Numbered from the stretch's first letter, positions 49,697-62,627 are shown. The stretch is 64,000 nt of DNA from Salvelinus alpinus (GCF_045679555.1 NC_092098.1:22226038-22290037); one strand, 5' to 3'. The notes: a model not told the origin generated them from the sequence alone. Translations and numbers: made by a program.

Positions 49697-51412
49697 ATCT
49701 TTCTGCTCTGGCACGTTTAGTTCTAGTCGTTTTTCGGTTTGACACTGCCTCCTTGAATAAAACTTCCATTGTTACTCTGGCCTTGGTAGAAGCCACATTA
49801 TTACCTTTGAGTTCTAAGTTCTTGTAATAAAATAACATTTGTTGTGTGACCCTGGGATAGGTAGAACACATTCTTTCTTTCCCCCTCTTTCTCTTCCTTT
49901 CTGATCCCTTCTTGCTTTCCCTCCCCCACCGAGCCTTAACTGCACTCTCAGGACTCCAACACTGTTACTTATGGATTAAAAGCTAAAGCCAGTTGAGAAG
50001 TCAAAGCTTCCCTGTCCCCCCAGCCCTTCCCTACCCTTCACCTGCTCTCTTTCACCAACTATCAGTCTATCTATTTGTTACCAGACTGGGTGAATCTCAC
50101 CCTTCTTCTCACGTCCCGATTAGTCCCTTGCTCCTAGGTTTGGGGCAGGTCCCAGTCCAAAACAGGGGTAGTGACCACAAGGACTAAATTACAGGAAGCC
50201 TGTGGATTTTTTTAAACAAGAGAATTCTAAAAACAAGAGGAAATATGTAAAAAAAAAAAGAAGCAAAAAACCCCCCACCTTACTTGGATTACTATTTATT
50301 TTAAATGTTCATGCCAAGATACTGCACCTGCTCTACTGCTGAATGTCAATCTGCTCATCACCTGGATTCCTGCCATTCAAAGACGGAGAGCATTGATATG
50401 GCATTATAGACAAACTACTCCAGGTCAGCAACACTTCCAATCAATATGATTTAGTTGTACTATGTTTCAGTACTAGGTAGCTAGTGTTTTCATTTCAGTA
50501 CATTCCAACCTAACTTTTATGCTGTTGTGCTGTTTTATGTGGTCAGTGGTTGAAATACTTACAAATTACTTAGAACTTTTCAGGGTAAATTTTGTGACAT
50601 TTTTGGGCCCATCTGCACAGGTGTGTGATCAGCATAGGTGTATGGCCAATATCAGCTATGAAAGCTGCAGTGATATCAGGATAGCTGGATTACACCCTAG
50701 ACTAACATTTCAGATTCATAGAGGAATTTGTTTTTGATGGATTCAATAACCCTAGAGTCACAGCATCACATTTTAGTTGTAAGATCAGTAAATGTCCCCA
50801 AGAGACATTGTGCTGGATTTTTCATTCTATATTTATCCAGTATTGCTTTCTTATAATTTGTTTCATAGCTTAAGTCCTCACAGCTAATGTCAGTCAATTG
50901 AAATCAATGGATTTCAAGTCATAATTTGATTAATAAACAACAAACATTTTATACGATGCTTGTGACATCCCTTACTGTAAATTGTACCAGCTTATTAGCA
51001 GCTTATTAGCTATTACCATTATTAGCTTTTTAACAATAGCCATGTAGCTTAGCTACTGTTTGTACACTGTGTGTTCACTGTATGTGCTGGCCAGGGTTGA
51101 GGTTAATTCCATTTAAATTCCAGTCAATTCAGGAAGTACACTGAAATTCCAACTGTATTTTAATGTCAACATGCTAAGTGAGAAAGTAACACATTTAACA
51201 AGTCCAAATGAAATAAAGTGCAAAACAACTAAGTGCCCCAAATAGAAAGGTCCATACAAAAAATACACAAACACACACAAATTTACACGTAAACGATGCC
51301 GTATTTGTTCCAAGTGTAAAATCTCCTAAACGACAAACCCAGTAGACTTTGACTCATTGTCCAGACGAATTGCCCTCTTCTTCTCCTTTTCAGTCTTCTT
51401 TTCTCCCTTCAC
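49697..51412. other. No gene seen
   Basis: AT-rich spacer with an A run near 50250. Bases 51085-51155 hold part of the foldback MITE described at 57.5 kb (AATTCCATTTAAATTCCAGT, GGAAGTACACTGAAATTCC). The end is the downstream flank of the P2Y-like pseudogene. Confidence 0.4.
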
Positions 51413-52607
51413 CTACTCCTTCTCTCCCACTCTGTCTCTCCTCAGGATCCTCAGTGGCCAGAGAGAGGGGTTGAGGTGGGGGTCATGCTGACTGGCCGTG
51501 TCACAGCAGGAGTCACTCTTGTCTCCAGTGAGGAAGTACAGGAGAGCGTTCAGCCAGGCATTGCAGGAAGCCAGTGGCCTAGTGACTTTGTAGCAGATTG
51601 AAATTGTCTTCACGGCATTGCAGCCCCCCATGTGACCCCTCCTGAGTAGCAGGAATAGTGTCCGGGTAATGTGGAAAGGGAGGAAGCAGTGCAAACAGGA
51701 GAGTGATGGTGACAATGCTTTTGATGGACTTGCGGCTCCTGCGGATGAAATAGGAATGCTGTGAGCTGGAGATGGAGATGGACGTCCTTTCCTTGCGCCC
51801 CTCTGACCCCACATTACCTCCCTCCTCGTCTTCTCCCACCTGGGAGCTGGATGGGGAATGCAGGGTCCTAAAGATGGTCCTGACTACCTGGGAGTAGCAC
51901 CATGCGATGATGGTGAATGGGACGAAGAACCCCAGTAGGTGCAGGACAAGGCCGTACAGGACATATTCTGCAAACTCTTTATCAATAGCATCATCCCAAC
52001 AGTTCACAAATGCCTTTGAATCCCCACCGATCCCCTCTCCTCCACACCCCTCCCCTTCAGACCCATTCCCCCACTCCCCTTACCTCCCTCCACCACCTCC
52101 TCCTCTCACCACATACCCTGTCTGTGCAAACCTGAAGATGGGACAAGTAAGCACAAACACCACCACCCACACCATGGCACACGTCCCCTTCACGGCCCTC
52201 TTGCTCTCCAGGGGGATGGTCCTCATAGGGTGGCAGATGCCCAGGCAGCGGTGGACGGATATACAGGTGAGGAAGAAGATATCTGGCCACCAGGAATGGC
52301 AGGGACAGGCCATACATTAGGTCTGTGGCCGCCTGGTTCACCATGTAGATCAGAGAGGTGGTCCAGCGGCGGGGGGTATTGCCATGGCAACAGCCGCCAC
52401 AGCGACGGCAGGACCGCACCAGGACAATGGAGTTGAGCGTCAGGCTGAAGAAGAAGGTGAGGGAGTAGCAGAGAGGGAGGAAGATGTACTTATAGTACTC
52501 ATCAATACTGCAGGGAGAGAGGGAGAGAGGGGGGCTGGGGTGAAGGAGGAGAAGGTCCCTGTCACAGATGTGCTCTCTGTGGTGTTGGAGGCTTGGCTTA
52601 TCATCAT
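51413..52607 (-). pseudogene. P2Y-receptor-like GPCR pseudogene
   Basis: Broken minus-strand frames spell a class A receptor in order. A Ser/Thr-rich N-terminus with an NTT glycosylation site (ATG at 52607) is followed by CSIDEYYKYIFLPLCYSLTF (TM1), MVNQAATDLMYGLSLPFLVA (TM2), FFLTCISVHRCLGICHPMRT (end of TM3), VNCWDDAIDKEFAEYVLYGL (loop 2 to TM5) and FLPFHITRTLFLLLRRGHMG (TM6). KVTRPLASCNAWLNALLYFL (TM7) and TGDK complete it. The SVHRCLGICHP and KVTRPLAS motifs point to nucleotide P2Y receptors, nearest P2Y2/4. At least three lesions are seen: a frame change between the N-terminus and TM1; loss of the first loop and most of TM3, including its conserved Cys, near 52284; and a 2-bp loss in TM6 (LFAL|FLPF) near 51680. 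It is a dead gene. Confidence 0.8.
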
Positions 52608-52622
52608 GGTTGACTGTGGTTG

Positions 52623-53680
52623 TTTTCCCTTCTTTTGCAGAGTCTCATGTTCCTTTTTCATCACGCGCTCCTTGTGGCAAATTCTTCTGCTTGTTTAGTG
52701 TTCCTATCGTTTGCTCTCTCTCAGGTGCGGTCATCTTCTTATCTTTACTCTGCAGACGGTTTGAGGGAAGGAATATTCTGTGCAAGAGGGAGAAAACAAG
52801 TGCTTTAGTTTGGAAATACTCACTAGGAATGTATTTAGCTGATTATGGATAATTCTCGGTCCATTAGCTCTTCAATCAGTAACACACTCTTCCGGAAACT
52901 CTCCATTCACCCATGTTACATATCTGATCCACTTTGACCATGAGTACACTGAAGCCCATGTTCTGGAGTACTGTAGATTGATCCACTGTCCAAGAATGTG
53001 ATATACAGTATTTAAAAGTCTATCCTAAGTGCCAAGAATGCATGTTTTGGAAATGGAACCAATGATAGTGGGTTCTCTTTGTGTGTTGTTGTGCACACTG
53101 TGTGTGTTTTCTTTGGATGATTCATGTAAATCACAGCTAAATTAGTTGGAAAATGTTGTTTATGTGATCAATGTTTAGCTCCCTCATGTTTATCTTCTAT
53201 GTTGGGAGTGTTTATCACACAGAACTCTCTCATGGCCTTGGTTAGTTATTCCAGAAGTCTTCTTATTTATATCTTTCTAATAACAAGTGGATCTGAACAT
53301 TTAAAGGAAGACGTAGCATCTTGGTGATGGGGAGGGTGCAGCTCAAAGTGTCTTGGTCCCGATCGACACAGGGTCCTACTCCTATGACCTTCGCTGGCAC
53401 TGTAAATAATTGATATCCATTCAGACAGATATGCAGAACGGAAACCCAATACAAGCAAGCAGCTGCAGGCGCTACTACTGGAATGTTACTGCAACATTGA
53501 ATTATCAACGCTTCGATTTATGTTTATTGACATTTTTCATGAACCCTTTTGTCAAATCAAAAATGTGTGTAAATTGGGTATTTATATCATTGTAAATCTT
53601 ACAACAGTAAGGAAAATCCTCATTCATCGTTCTCTGTATGTTTGTGGTGGTGTTGATATTTTTGCGTATTTAATGTGTAC
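52623..53680. other. No gene seen
   Basis: This is sequence upstream of the P2Y-like pseudogene on its own strand. It may hold its old promoter or a 5' UTR exon, but nothing can be assigned. Confidence 0.4.
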
Positions 53681-54661
53681 AAATATAATACCTTACCTGG
53701 TTTTCTGGTGATATGAAAGATTGTCCTTTGTCACTTTAAAATATACCAGCCTGTTTTTTCCCTCTTGCCTTTGTCCTCGTAGCCAGTGAACTCATCAGTA
53801 AAACAGTGTTAGCATACAGTAACAGTAACTTTCTCTCACCTTTCACACTATTATTTTATTCCTCTCCTCCTCCTGCTCTCTCTATCTCTCATCTGGTCAG
53901 TCATCCCTGAGTCTGTTGCGCAACCATCCTCCTACCTCAGTTTTTCTTTATCCTCATCTCTCCCTCCCTATTCCTCTATTGTTGACCTCTCAATCATTAG
54001 TGCTGAGCTAGTCAACTGAAGGTCCCACTGGTACACACAAGTTTACCTTCTCGCACGCAAGCACTTAAACTATAGATTTGAACAAATATTGGAAATATTG
54101 TATGGTGTGCTAGCAGCAGCAAAGACAAACACAGTGACAGCACACAACATTAAATAACCTTACAAGGTTTATTGGATGCAAAATTATACATTTAAAAAAA
54201 GTTTATAATAAATAATACTTCAGAGATGAAAAAGTTCAATGTTACTTCATAGCATTCACCCCTTTCCCATGGCCATGAATCTGCTAAAACAGTTCATTGT
54301 TTCATCATACTACAAATACACACGATTATTGGAAGTACCACATATAATAATTGCTAGTTAAGACACAAGAGGTAATAAGGCCAGGAGTTTTTCCTGATCA
54401 TGTGACTTGAAGAGGAAAGACTCTGGGCCTGGTGTTTGTCCCTGGTGAGTTCACATGGTCAGGAAAATATACCTTGTGTCTTAACTAGCAATTATTATAT
54501 GTGGTACTTCCAATAATCGTGTGTATTTGTAGTATGATGAAACAATGAACTGTGATAGCAGGACAAAGACAAGAGGGAAGAAACAGGCTGGTATATTTTA
54601 AAATGGCAGACAAATGACAATCTTTCATATCACCAGAAAACCAGGTAAGATATTATATTTA
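53681..54661. repeat. Long inverted duplication
   Basis: The inner arms 54289-54369 and 54473-54553 are exact complements over 81 bases, around a 103-base spacer. The outer arms 53681-53777 and 54559-54661 match with a few differences. The right arm is continuous, while the left arm carries about 510 extra bases (53778-54288) between its two parts. No transposon ends or coding sequence were recognised in the arms. Confidence 0.9.
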
Positions 54662-54790
54662 TTATTAATATCTCAAAAGAGGCCTTTTTGGTTTTGCTTA
54701 TTTTTACACATTGTTTGGAAGAATATACTTTTCAAACATCACATTCCCAGAGTGGGCTCTCTACCACTTTTGAAGAAATTATAAATGTTA

Positions 54791-55423
54791 TATACTGAAC
54801 AAAAATATAAACGCAATATGCAACAATTTCTATTATTTTACTGAGTTACATTTCATATAAGGAATTCAGTCAATTTAAATAAATATATTAGGCCCTAATC
54901 TATGGATTTCACTTGGGAGCCAGGCCCAGCCAATCAGAATAAGTTTTCCCCCACAAAAGGGCTTTATTACTGACAGAAATACTCCTCAGCAATCCCACCC
55001 TCAGACGATCACGCAGGTAAAGAAGCCAGATGTGGAGGTCCTAGAGAAATTAACATTCAATTCCCTGGCAACAGCTCTAGTGGAAATTCCTGCAATCCCT
55101 CAAAACTTGAGACATCTGTGGCATTTTGTTGTGTGACAAAACTGCACATTTTAGGGTGGCCTTTTATTGTCCCCAGCACAAGGTTCACCTGTGTAATGTT
55201 CATGTTGTTTAATCAGCTTCTTGATATGCCACACCTGTCAGGTGGATGGATTATATTGGCAAAGGATAAACGCTCACTAGTAGGGTTGTAAACAAATATG
55301 TGCACAACATTTTGAGATAATTAAGCATTTTGTGCATATGGAACATTTCTGGGATCTTTTATTTCAGCTCATGAAACATGGGACCAAACCTTTACATGTT
55401 GAGTTTATATTATTGTTCACTAT
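54791..55423. mobile_element. Non-autonomous Tc1/mariner-like element
   Basis: The left end TATACTGAACAAAAATATAA and the right end TTATATTATTGTTCACTATA are inverted repeats about 630 bases apart. GCCTTTTATTGTCCCCAGCAC and CACCTGTCAGGTGGATGGAT in the interior are typical of an abundant fish family. There is no intact transposase. Confidence 0.75.
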
Positions 55424-56830
55424 ACAAAGAAATGTACATTATAGGTAATTAACCAATCACAGCCCTACTGTAGGATTGCACATTCAGCAAATCACCAGCA
55501 GAAGGAGTTCCCTTTGAAACATAACTTTAAAAGTAACAGAGAGCCCACTCTGGAAATGTGATGCACTAGTAAAATAGATTGTTTAAAACAATATGTCTAA
55601 AACTGAACAAAATCAAAAAGGGTACTTTTGAGATAATATTAATAGTTTTAATATTGAATAAATTAATGTGTAAAATTGTATTTAAGAATGTAATGATAGT
55701 CCATATTTTAGAGCTATTAGGGGTATAACGACACCAAGGTGTTGTCATACATAGGATTAAAAAGGGCCTAAAATTGCCCCTTCCATCATGATAAAAAAAT
55801 ATCTGATTTGTGTTACAAATGTAAAAAGCACATCAAACATCCTTCATCCCAATGAAGTTTCTATGTGAGATTTGCCAGAACAATCTGAGAAACACAAAAT
55901 ATTTTCGGGTTATGCTGGCATGGAGTCAATTGACCAATTGCAGCTTTGTAGTTTCCTATGCTGGTGGTAGTTATAGTTATGGCTGCAAACCAGGTATATC
56001 ATAAAATACATAATGGCAATACCCACAGGCTTATTGGCACTATGCAGACAATTCCCTTACATCAACAACTACATGAGGCTTATATTATACATAATAGAGG
56101 ATAATTAGCAACAAAGAAACTTCTCTACCAAATTGTTACAGGACAGTTCCCTTTAGCCTGAATATGTAACTCCTTAGCTTGTTTTAGACAGGCTATAAGT
56201 GGACAATTCCCTTAAAGTAGTAAGTCAAGGATATTGCAATGTTTACACAATAAAACTTATGTAAAGCTGTATCCCTCATATATGTAAATGATATAACTCA
56301 TTGAATGTTGGGTTACACTATGGCTGTGAAGGGTCTCCATCTGACACCCCCAAGATAAATAGGACGTTCTTACCACAGGCAAAAGACTATGAGTCAGATA
56401 TTACTAGAGATGTTTCAAACAACATCACAAATGGCTTAAAACCCTCTTTCTGATATTAAATATTTTTGGTTAAGTGCATGCGTAAGTCAAAACAGGTCCT
56501 AATACAGTACGTTCTCCACTAATGATGATGAAGATTATGCTGGTCAAGATCAGGTGGGGATGATGAAGAGAAAGTTATCCATCCATCTGAGAAATATGGA
56601 TTGTATTATGACACTGGTCCAAGATGTTGCTCATCAGTTGCTCATAATCAACATTTCTCCTTTACGAAAAATCATATTGAGTAGGCTACTATGGCAATAC
56701 TTCTGATGGTCTCATAGTGGCATATCTGGGCCAAAATCACTTTATCCACTATTGGTCACAATGACTTCATGTCCTGGTACCCTGTCCATGGCAGTGGTGA
56801 TGTCACATCCGGTGCACCTGTGGGTCAACA
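55424..56830. other. SCHIP1-like 3' flank, no other gene
   Basis: No exon was found on either strand. Part nearest 56830 is likely the 3' UTR of the SCHIP1-like gene on the minus strand. Confidence 0.4.
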
Positions 56831-58786
56831 TTATGTCAGATCCTGTACATCCAGGAGCATGGCATCCTGTTTGGTCCTCAGCTGGTCCCTTATCAACAGG
56901 TGACCCACCAACTCAGAGCTCAGGTCTACAAGAATAGAATATAATATTACTAGTATTACTACTATTGTCACATGCAAAGCACAACAACAAGGCACAAATA
57001 CATAGAGCCAAAAATGCACAAACTGTACAGCAAGCACTCACATGCCAGTGCACTTACTAACAAGTTATTACCATGTAATAACCACTTTTTTCCCCATGTA
57101 ATGACCAAGATTTCCATGTAATGACCGCCTACTGACCGTGTATGTCGTGGTTGAGTGAGGTCCTGAGGGAGCTGAGCTGTTGTATTGAGCAGATCTGCAG
57201 GTCACAGCATTCCAGATGCTTCCTCTTAGTGATCACACAGGCGAGGTGCTGAGACACACACACACAGGAATTATTCACACATACCAATCTTCACCTCTCT
57301 CTCAGACAATGCTCAGTGTTTTCCTCTATCTCCACAGTTCACACTTACAGTCTCCCTTCTCCATCCTTCTTACCTCCTTCTCTTTCTGTTCAGCGAGCAG
57401 CTTGTTTTTAAGCGCACTCAGTGCGGCCCTCACCTCCAGCTTCAGCCCAGAGGGATGGTAACCATGGCTACCTGCCTCTTTAGAACCCTGACAGTAAACA
57501 CAAAATGGCATGAGTATGGATGCCAGGGTTGGGGTCAATTCCATTTAAATTCCAGTCAATTGAGAAAGTAAACCAAATTCCAATTCCAAATTTTCATAAT
57601 TGAAAAACATTGAAGAGAGTTGGAATTGGAATTTCAGTGTACTTCCTGAATTGACTGGAATTTAAATGGAATTGACCCCAATCCTGATGGATGAATGAAT
57701 GATACATCGCTGTAGAACAGAGTTCTTCACACCTCGTCCTAGAGTGCCGCAATGTGTGCAGGTTTTTGTCCCAGTCTTGAGCTAGACTATAATACAGGAG
57801 GGAATCGCTCACCTCTTTGCCAGCCCCCTCCTCCTTATCATCATCCTCGCTCTCACTGTTGTTGGTGTAGCATAACTGTAGATTTCTGTGGTTGTGGAAT
57901 CTGTAATAAGAAAAGGAAAAGGCAACAATTGCATGAACAGAAAGAACAGAAATTAGATGGTTTCAGCGAATACAGAATGAAGTTGATAATGAGATTTTTG
58001 ACATTTGTTACCTAGATGAGAAAACAGTAACTCGACACCTTCCATAGTCCTCCTCCTCCCATTCCTCTCTCCTCCGAAGCCCACCCTGCCTCTCCTCCGC
58101 CCAGCTCTCTGACACACTCCCCTGTTCCGACCCACACGTACTCTGAAAGAGAGGAATAGGGGGAGGGATCAGGGATGGAGAGATGACATGGGAGGAGGGA
58201 AGGGGTGGAGATTTGTGGTGGTGGGGTATTTAAGAGTGTAAGGGTGTCATTAAACCCATCTCTGCAGTTTTTTTCAAACAGACAAGTTCAGCTTTAATGC
58301 CAGGGGTTCACAGGGTGTTATTCCTATCATCTTATTAACAGAGGTTATTACTGTGATCTCGGGCTCCAGCTTTCAGCCTAATACCAGTAGATGACAGTCA
58401 CATGTGTAAGGCAAAGAGAGAAGTAGGATGAAGTTACCCCTAGATTCTGATCTAAGGTCAATGTAGTGCTGTTCCCGCAAATTGTTAAGGTCTTGATTTG
58501 GGGCAGATAAGCTAATCTCAGATCTGTCGTTAAGGGCAGAGCACAAAAACGTCTACTCCCTCTCTTTATGCCTTCTGACCTTTGCCCTCTCCCTCCTCTC
58601 CTCCTCCTGTTTCTCTAGCTCGGCGATACGCAGGCTCAGGTCCTCCCACTGCATGATGGGTAGGTCCTGATCTTCATCCGAGGACCCTCCGCTCTGATGA
58701 AGTCGCCCCACCCCTTCCTCACCAGACAGCTCTGTGTCATCACCCTCCTTCTCCTCTGCTGTCTCTTTCTCTGTATCTCCCTCCAT
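56831..58786 (-). CDS. SCHIP1-like (schwannomin-interacting protein 1), complete
   Basis: Six minus-strand exons join in frame: 58580-58786, 58012-58142, 57813-57900, 57374-57487, 57137-57248 and 56831-56925. They give 248 residues. DLPIMQWEDLSLRIAELEKQ, then EEWEEEDYGRCRVTVFSSRF, HNHRNLQLCYTNNSESEDDD and the C-terminal coiled coil ending LLIRDQLRTKQDAMLLDVQD are SCHIP1 hallmarks. SCHIP1 binds merlin/NF2 and ankyrin G, and acts at axon initial segments and nodes of Ranvier. The protein is shorter between the acidic block and the coiled coil than human SCHIP1. An acceptor just before the ATG (at 58794) implies an upstream non-coding exon. The last exon stops right after DLT; a shifted frame then reads HNVDPQVHRM, like the family tail, so the extreme C-terminus may have been cut by a small indel. 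Confidence 0.8.
57521..57690. mobile_element. Palindromic MITE in SCHIP1-like intron
   Basis: GGGGTCAATTCCATTTAAAT near 57530 and its complement near 57655-57675 form the arms of a foldback, with AATTCCAATTCCAA inside. The same arm occurs alone at 51085-51155. It lies in the intron between exons 3 and 4. Confidence 0.8.
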
Positions 58787-58793
58787 CCTTCAC

Positions 58794-58895
58794 CCTATTG
58801 TTGTGGGCAGATGACAGAGAAAGGGATGTCAAGGAAGAGGATTTGATTAATTTTAATTTTAAAGTGATTCAGGTGGGTGGTCTCTGATATATATA

Positions 58896-58933
<38 letters not shown>

Positions 58934-60557
58934 CAAAAAGAAGCTGCCAAGATCATTATACAATGTGCACAATCTTACTACAGGATAAAGCGGAGTGTAT
59001 CAACAATAGGATACCAGGATAGCCTACTCAGGAGAAAAACACAAAGCATTCCTTAGAGAAGTTCGAAAAACACTGACTGAACTGTAGGCGAGGCTAGTCT
59101 ATTTCGTAATAGTGAATTGTTGTATCTTTCCCATTATCTAAACTCGGAAGTATGCATGCACTAGCCTATACCGGAAAATTCTCAATCTGTTTTAAAAGGT
59201 TGCATTTTAAATACTTTTCAGACTCACTCTGTCTGACTGTAGAACGAGTGCGCTCAGATTTCTTGCCATGAACGTGCTGCCTGGAACGCGCGCACGACAC
59301 GTTGAATACAAAGTATCTCTTCTCTTTTGATATAACGCACATGTATGGCACACACACCATGAAAGATTTGTTGTTTACAATTTTAATATTGAGGGGGGCT
59401 GGTGGCAAGCGGATACTTTGACTTACCTATTCCAGACCGTGTCCTATTCCCGACATCGAGGTCTCTTTCTCTTGTTAATATCTTATATAATTAGATAACT
59501 TTCGGTTTCCCAGTTCTCCGCGGTGTAGGCTATCGTTTTAATAACTCACAATAAGCTATTAACTTCTGATTTAACTCTTCCTTTAAGTTAAGAAAAGACC
59601 CTGCCTGCCTTTCTACTGTACCCTTTCCCATTCCTCCCGCCCCTCTCTTTCCTCTGACCCGTTCCCACAGCTTTTTAACCTCTACCTTCTGCAGCCGGGA
59701 AAAGATACGCCCGCTTTTTCTACATCCAATGTGCCACTACATCCCTCCATGCCTATCCCTTTTAAATAGCGATGCTTCGGATTCCTGGAAGTGTTGAAAT
59801 TACATGCGATATCTATTTAAGATTAAAACAATCGGGTGTGGTCTGACTCTGGTTCTACATTTCGAACTAAAAACAATTGTAAAGGAGGGTTATAAAGGTT
59901 AAGAATGTACTCTTAATTAGTGTCCAATTTCAACATTTTGGGATATGACTACTCAAACCAGATGGGAAAACCCGGGAGAGAAAGTCATATTACAGCATTT
60001 GGAGCAAAACTGAAACACATACATATCTCAATGTCTTTTAAAATAGCCTGACATGCAGGCCAGATGGCTATTATTACATTCATGTCATTCGAATTATAAA
60101 AGAGGGAAATCCTAAATAAACTAAAATAGTCATATTAAAAAAAGTGGACAAATTGGTTTTCTAATATTCCCATGGCATTTTTTTTATTTCCTTGGAGCTT
60201 GGCAGTTTTGGCATTGGAAATACATTTTGAAAAGTTCATTAAGGAATGTATTGATATAAAATATCCTACAAATAATTCAATATTGAGAAATCTGACAGAG
60301 ATATGACATGTTTTCTGTTTACAATAAGTGAAAGAAAAGCTGGTGAGGTACATTTGATATAGGCTAGGCTACTAACATTATCTAAAGAATTGTGGGTGAA
60401 ATTGCATATATTATTTACATGAGTCCATACATTACAATAAATTATGTCAAAGTAAGATTTCAGTAAAAGGCCTACATCATTCTGTCCATTTATCCAAGGA
60501 TGCTCAGTCATTTCCTCTCCTCCTATCCTATTCCTAACCTCGACTTTCCTCTCCTCC
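58794..60557 (-). other. SCHIP1-like 5' region and intergenic spacer
   Basis: The region includes an (AT)n run at about 58901-58931. A GC-richer patch at 59500-59720 could hold the promoter and non-coding first exon of the SCHIP1-like gene. CTTTTAAATAG near 59760 is TATA/MEF2-like. No coding exon is seen. Beyond 60000 it is AT-rich FMO 3' flank. Confidence 0.4.
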
Positions 60558-62627
60558 TCATTCACCAGCATGCAGTTCCTGTTGCTCCCACTGTGTGTCA
60601 CTGACGAGTCGATAGTTCAGCTGCCGGTAGTTCTGTGGGTGAACCTGTCTCTGCCTCCATACCTCCTCATACAGGCTCTGTGTGACTGGGGGTAGAGGGG
60701 CGAACCTCCCAGTCTGAGCTAAGGTCTGGGCATAACCCCACTGTTCCTTGTCCATCTTCAGCATGTGTCTGAGCTGCACCCCCCTCTCCACCTTCCTCGC
60801 CATCTCTCCCTGGGCCTCTTCTTCCATCTCAGCCTGCGATGGCAGGGCCACGGAGCCCTCCAGCACTGCCAGGGCAAACTGGACCTGAGAAAAAGAGGGG
60901 AAGAGCGAGAGAGAGAGATTGATAGAGAGAGAGAAAGATGGGAAAGAACAAAAAAGCAATAAGAGAGAGAATGAACAAGATATAGTGAGGGAGGGATGAG
61001 GTAGCCAGACATTTTGTTCCACAAAAAATAAGATAATCAACATCACCATCAACCTCACCTGGCAGTGGAAGTGGGGGAAGGGGCAGATTATTTTACAGAT
61101 GCCTATGATGAAGAGTGAGGGGAATGCTGGGGGCATCAGGAACCTGTAGAGCGGGGTTACCAGGTGCTCCTGAACCTCCAGGCCCAATCGGGCTGGCTCC
61201 AGGAAAGGGTAGCTGAAGTTGTAGCCCGTGCAGAGCAGCAGGACCTGGGCCTGGGTAATGGACCCATCCTGGAACCGCAGAGACCCATCCTCCTGGATCT
61301 CCTCCACAGGGGTGGCCTGGTGGACTCCATAGGGCAGAGGAAAGGGTAGGGTGGGCTTACCGTGGCTCAGAGTCACCTGGGCGTTGGATCGACCCAGTTC
61401 TAGTGAGATGTCAAGTCCTGAGGCCCCAGCGCCCAGCACCACCACTGACTGACCTGAGAAGGGTTCTGGGTGGCGGTATGAGTGACTGTGGATCACTTTG
61501 CCTAGAGAGAGAAACAAGGGGATGGGATGAGATACAGCTTCAGAGAAAGAGCGAGATAAAGAGAAATGGCATAAGATAAAAGCCATGAGTTTTTCCTGAA
61601 CACCTAACCTGGCCCAGACATTTTCCAGTTCAGGTTGCATGGTCAGGAAAATTCTGGGCATGAGATATAGGTAAAGAAAGAGAGGGATAGGGATTGATGA
61701 CTGTGGTGTACACCTTTAAATCGCTCTAGCCCAGGGATGGATGGGATGTGGGGGTCAGAGTAGTGCCTACAGGGAAAGGAGACAGGGGTTAAGGGTTAGG
61801 GTGTAAAAGACATTGTAAATATCTAAAGCACATGCACATCTCTTACCCGCTGCAGATGAACACGGAATCAAAAGTTTCAGTGTTCCGTGATCCAGACTTG
61901 TCACGTGACGTCACCTCCCACGTCGTCATTGGTCCTTTACCCTCTGTCACCACAGGGCTCACCTCATCCACCACAGTGCTGAACTAACAAAGAGTGGGGG
62001 AGAGATGGGCTTTAGACTCTTGTCCTGTGAAACGGAATAAACATTTTACTTTTTTCACCTGAAATCGATGAGGGTGGACCTTCCTTCTCTACCCCTGACA
62101 GAGGACCATGTGTGTGAGTGGACGGTACCTACCCTAATATGTGGTGTGATGCAGTGGCTCTGGCAGTATCTCTCCAGATACTTCTGTACTTCCTGGTGTG
62201 GCAGGAAGGAGGGCAGCTGGGGGTCAAAGGGGAAGTCAGGGAACATCATGACCTCCTTGGGCAGGTTGGTCCTGCATAGAGTTAAGGGAGTGTAAAACAT
62301 GAGACACACAAAATAAGACCTGGGTCAAGTCAGAGAGAGAGAGATAGAGAGAGACATAGAGAGAAAGAGAGAGAGGGTGAGGTTAGTGTTACTGTACCTG
62401 AGGTTTCTGTACATGCTGCTGTGAATGGACAGCCCGTTGTCATAGCTACCGGTGCGTTCCTCGTAGAACCATGTGCCACCCACGTGTTCCGCGAGCTCGT
62501 AGACGACCGGTGGGGCGAAGGTGTCTGGGCGGGACAAGATGTGACGTGCGGCACACAGACCTGCAGCTCCCGCGCCCACCACCGCAACTCGCAGCTGCCG
62601 CATCCTCACGGTCCTGAGCGAGGACAT
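60558..62627 (-). CDS. Flavin-containing monooxygenase (FMO GS-OX-like), complete
   Basis: Six minus-strand exons join in frame: 62398-62627, 62133-62271, 61847-61983, 61714-61766, 61059-61501 and 60558-60884. They give 442 residues. The FAD site GAGAAG lies at residues 18-23, the NADPH site GAGASG at 210-215, and the FMO signature FKGKVIHSHSY (FxGxxxHxxxY) at 185-195, spanning the exon 4/5 junction. CTGYNFSYPFL lies at about 277. FMOs use NADPH and oxygen to oxidise soft N and S atoms. At 442 residues without a C-terminal anchor it resembles the shorter GS-OX-like group found in fish and plants, not mammalian FMO1-5 (about 535 residues). An acceptor 12 bases before the ATG implies an upstream non-coding exon. 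The second ATG (residue 9) is an alternative start. Confidence 0.88.
60897..60965. repeat. GA-rich tract in FMO intron 5
   Basis: A degenerate (GA)n run follows the exon 6 acceptor region. Similar GA tracts occur at 62332-62372 in intron 1. Confidence 0.8.

Noticed and set aside
52485-52540. Splice acceptor just before TM1 of the P2Y-like gene (ctctccctgcag)
   Set aside because: The conserved N-terminal Cys of P2Y receptors is encoded by the TGC within this motif, so a frame change fits better than an intron.
53681-54661. MicroRNA precursor
   Set aside because: The stem is far longer than a pre-miRNA hairpin and the arms show no mature-like conserved segment. A small-RNA source is possible but unsupported.
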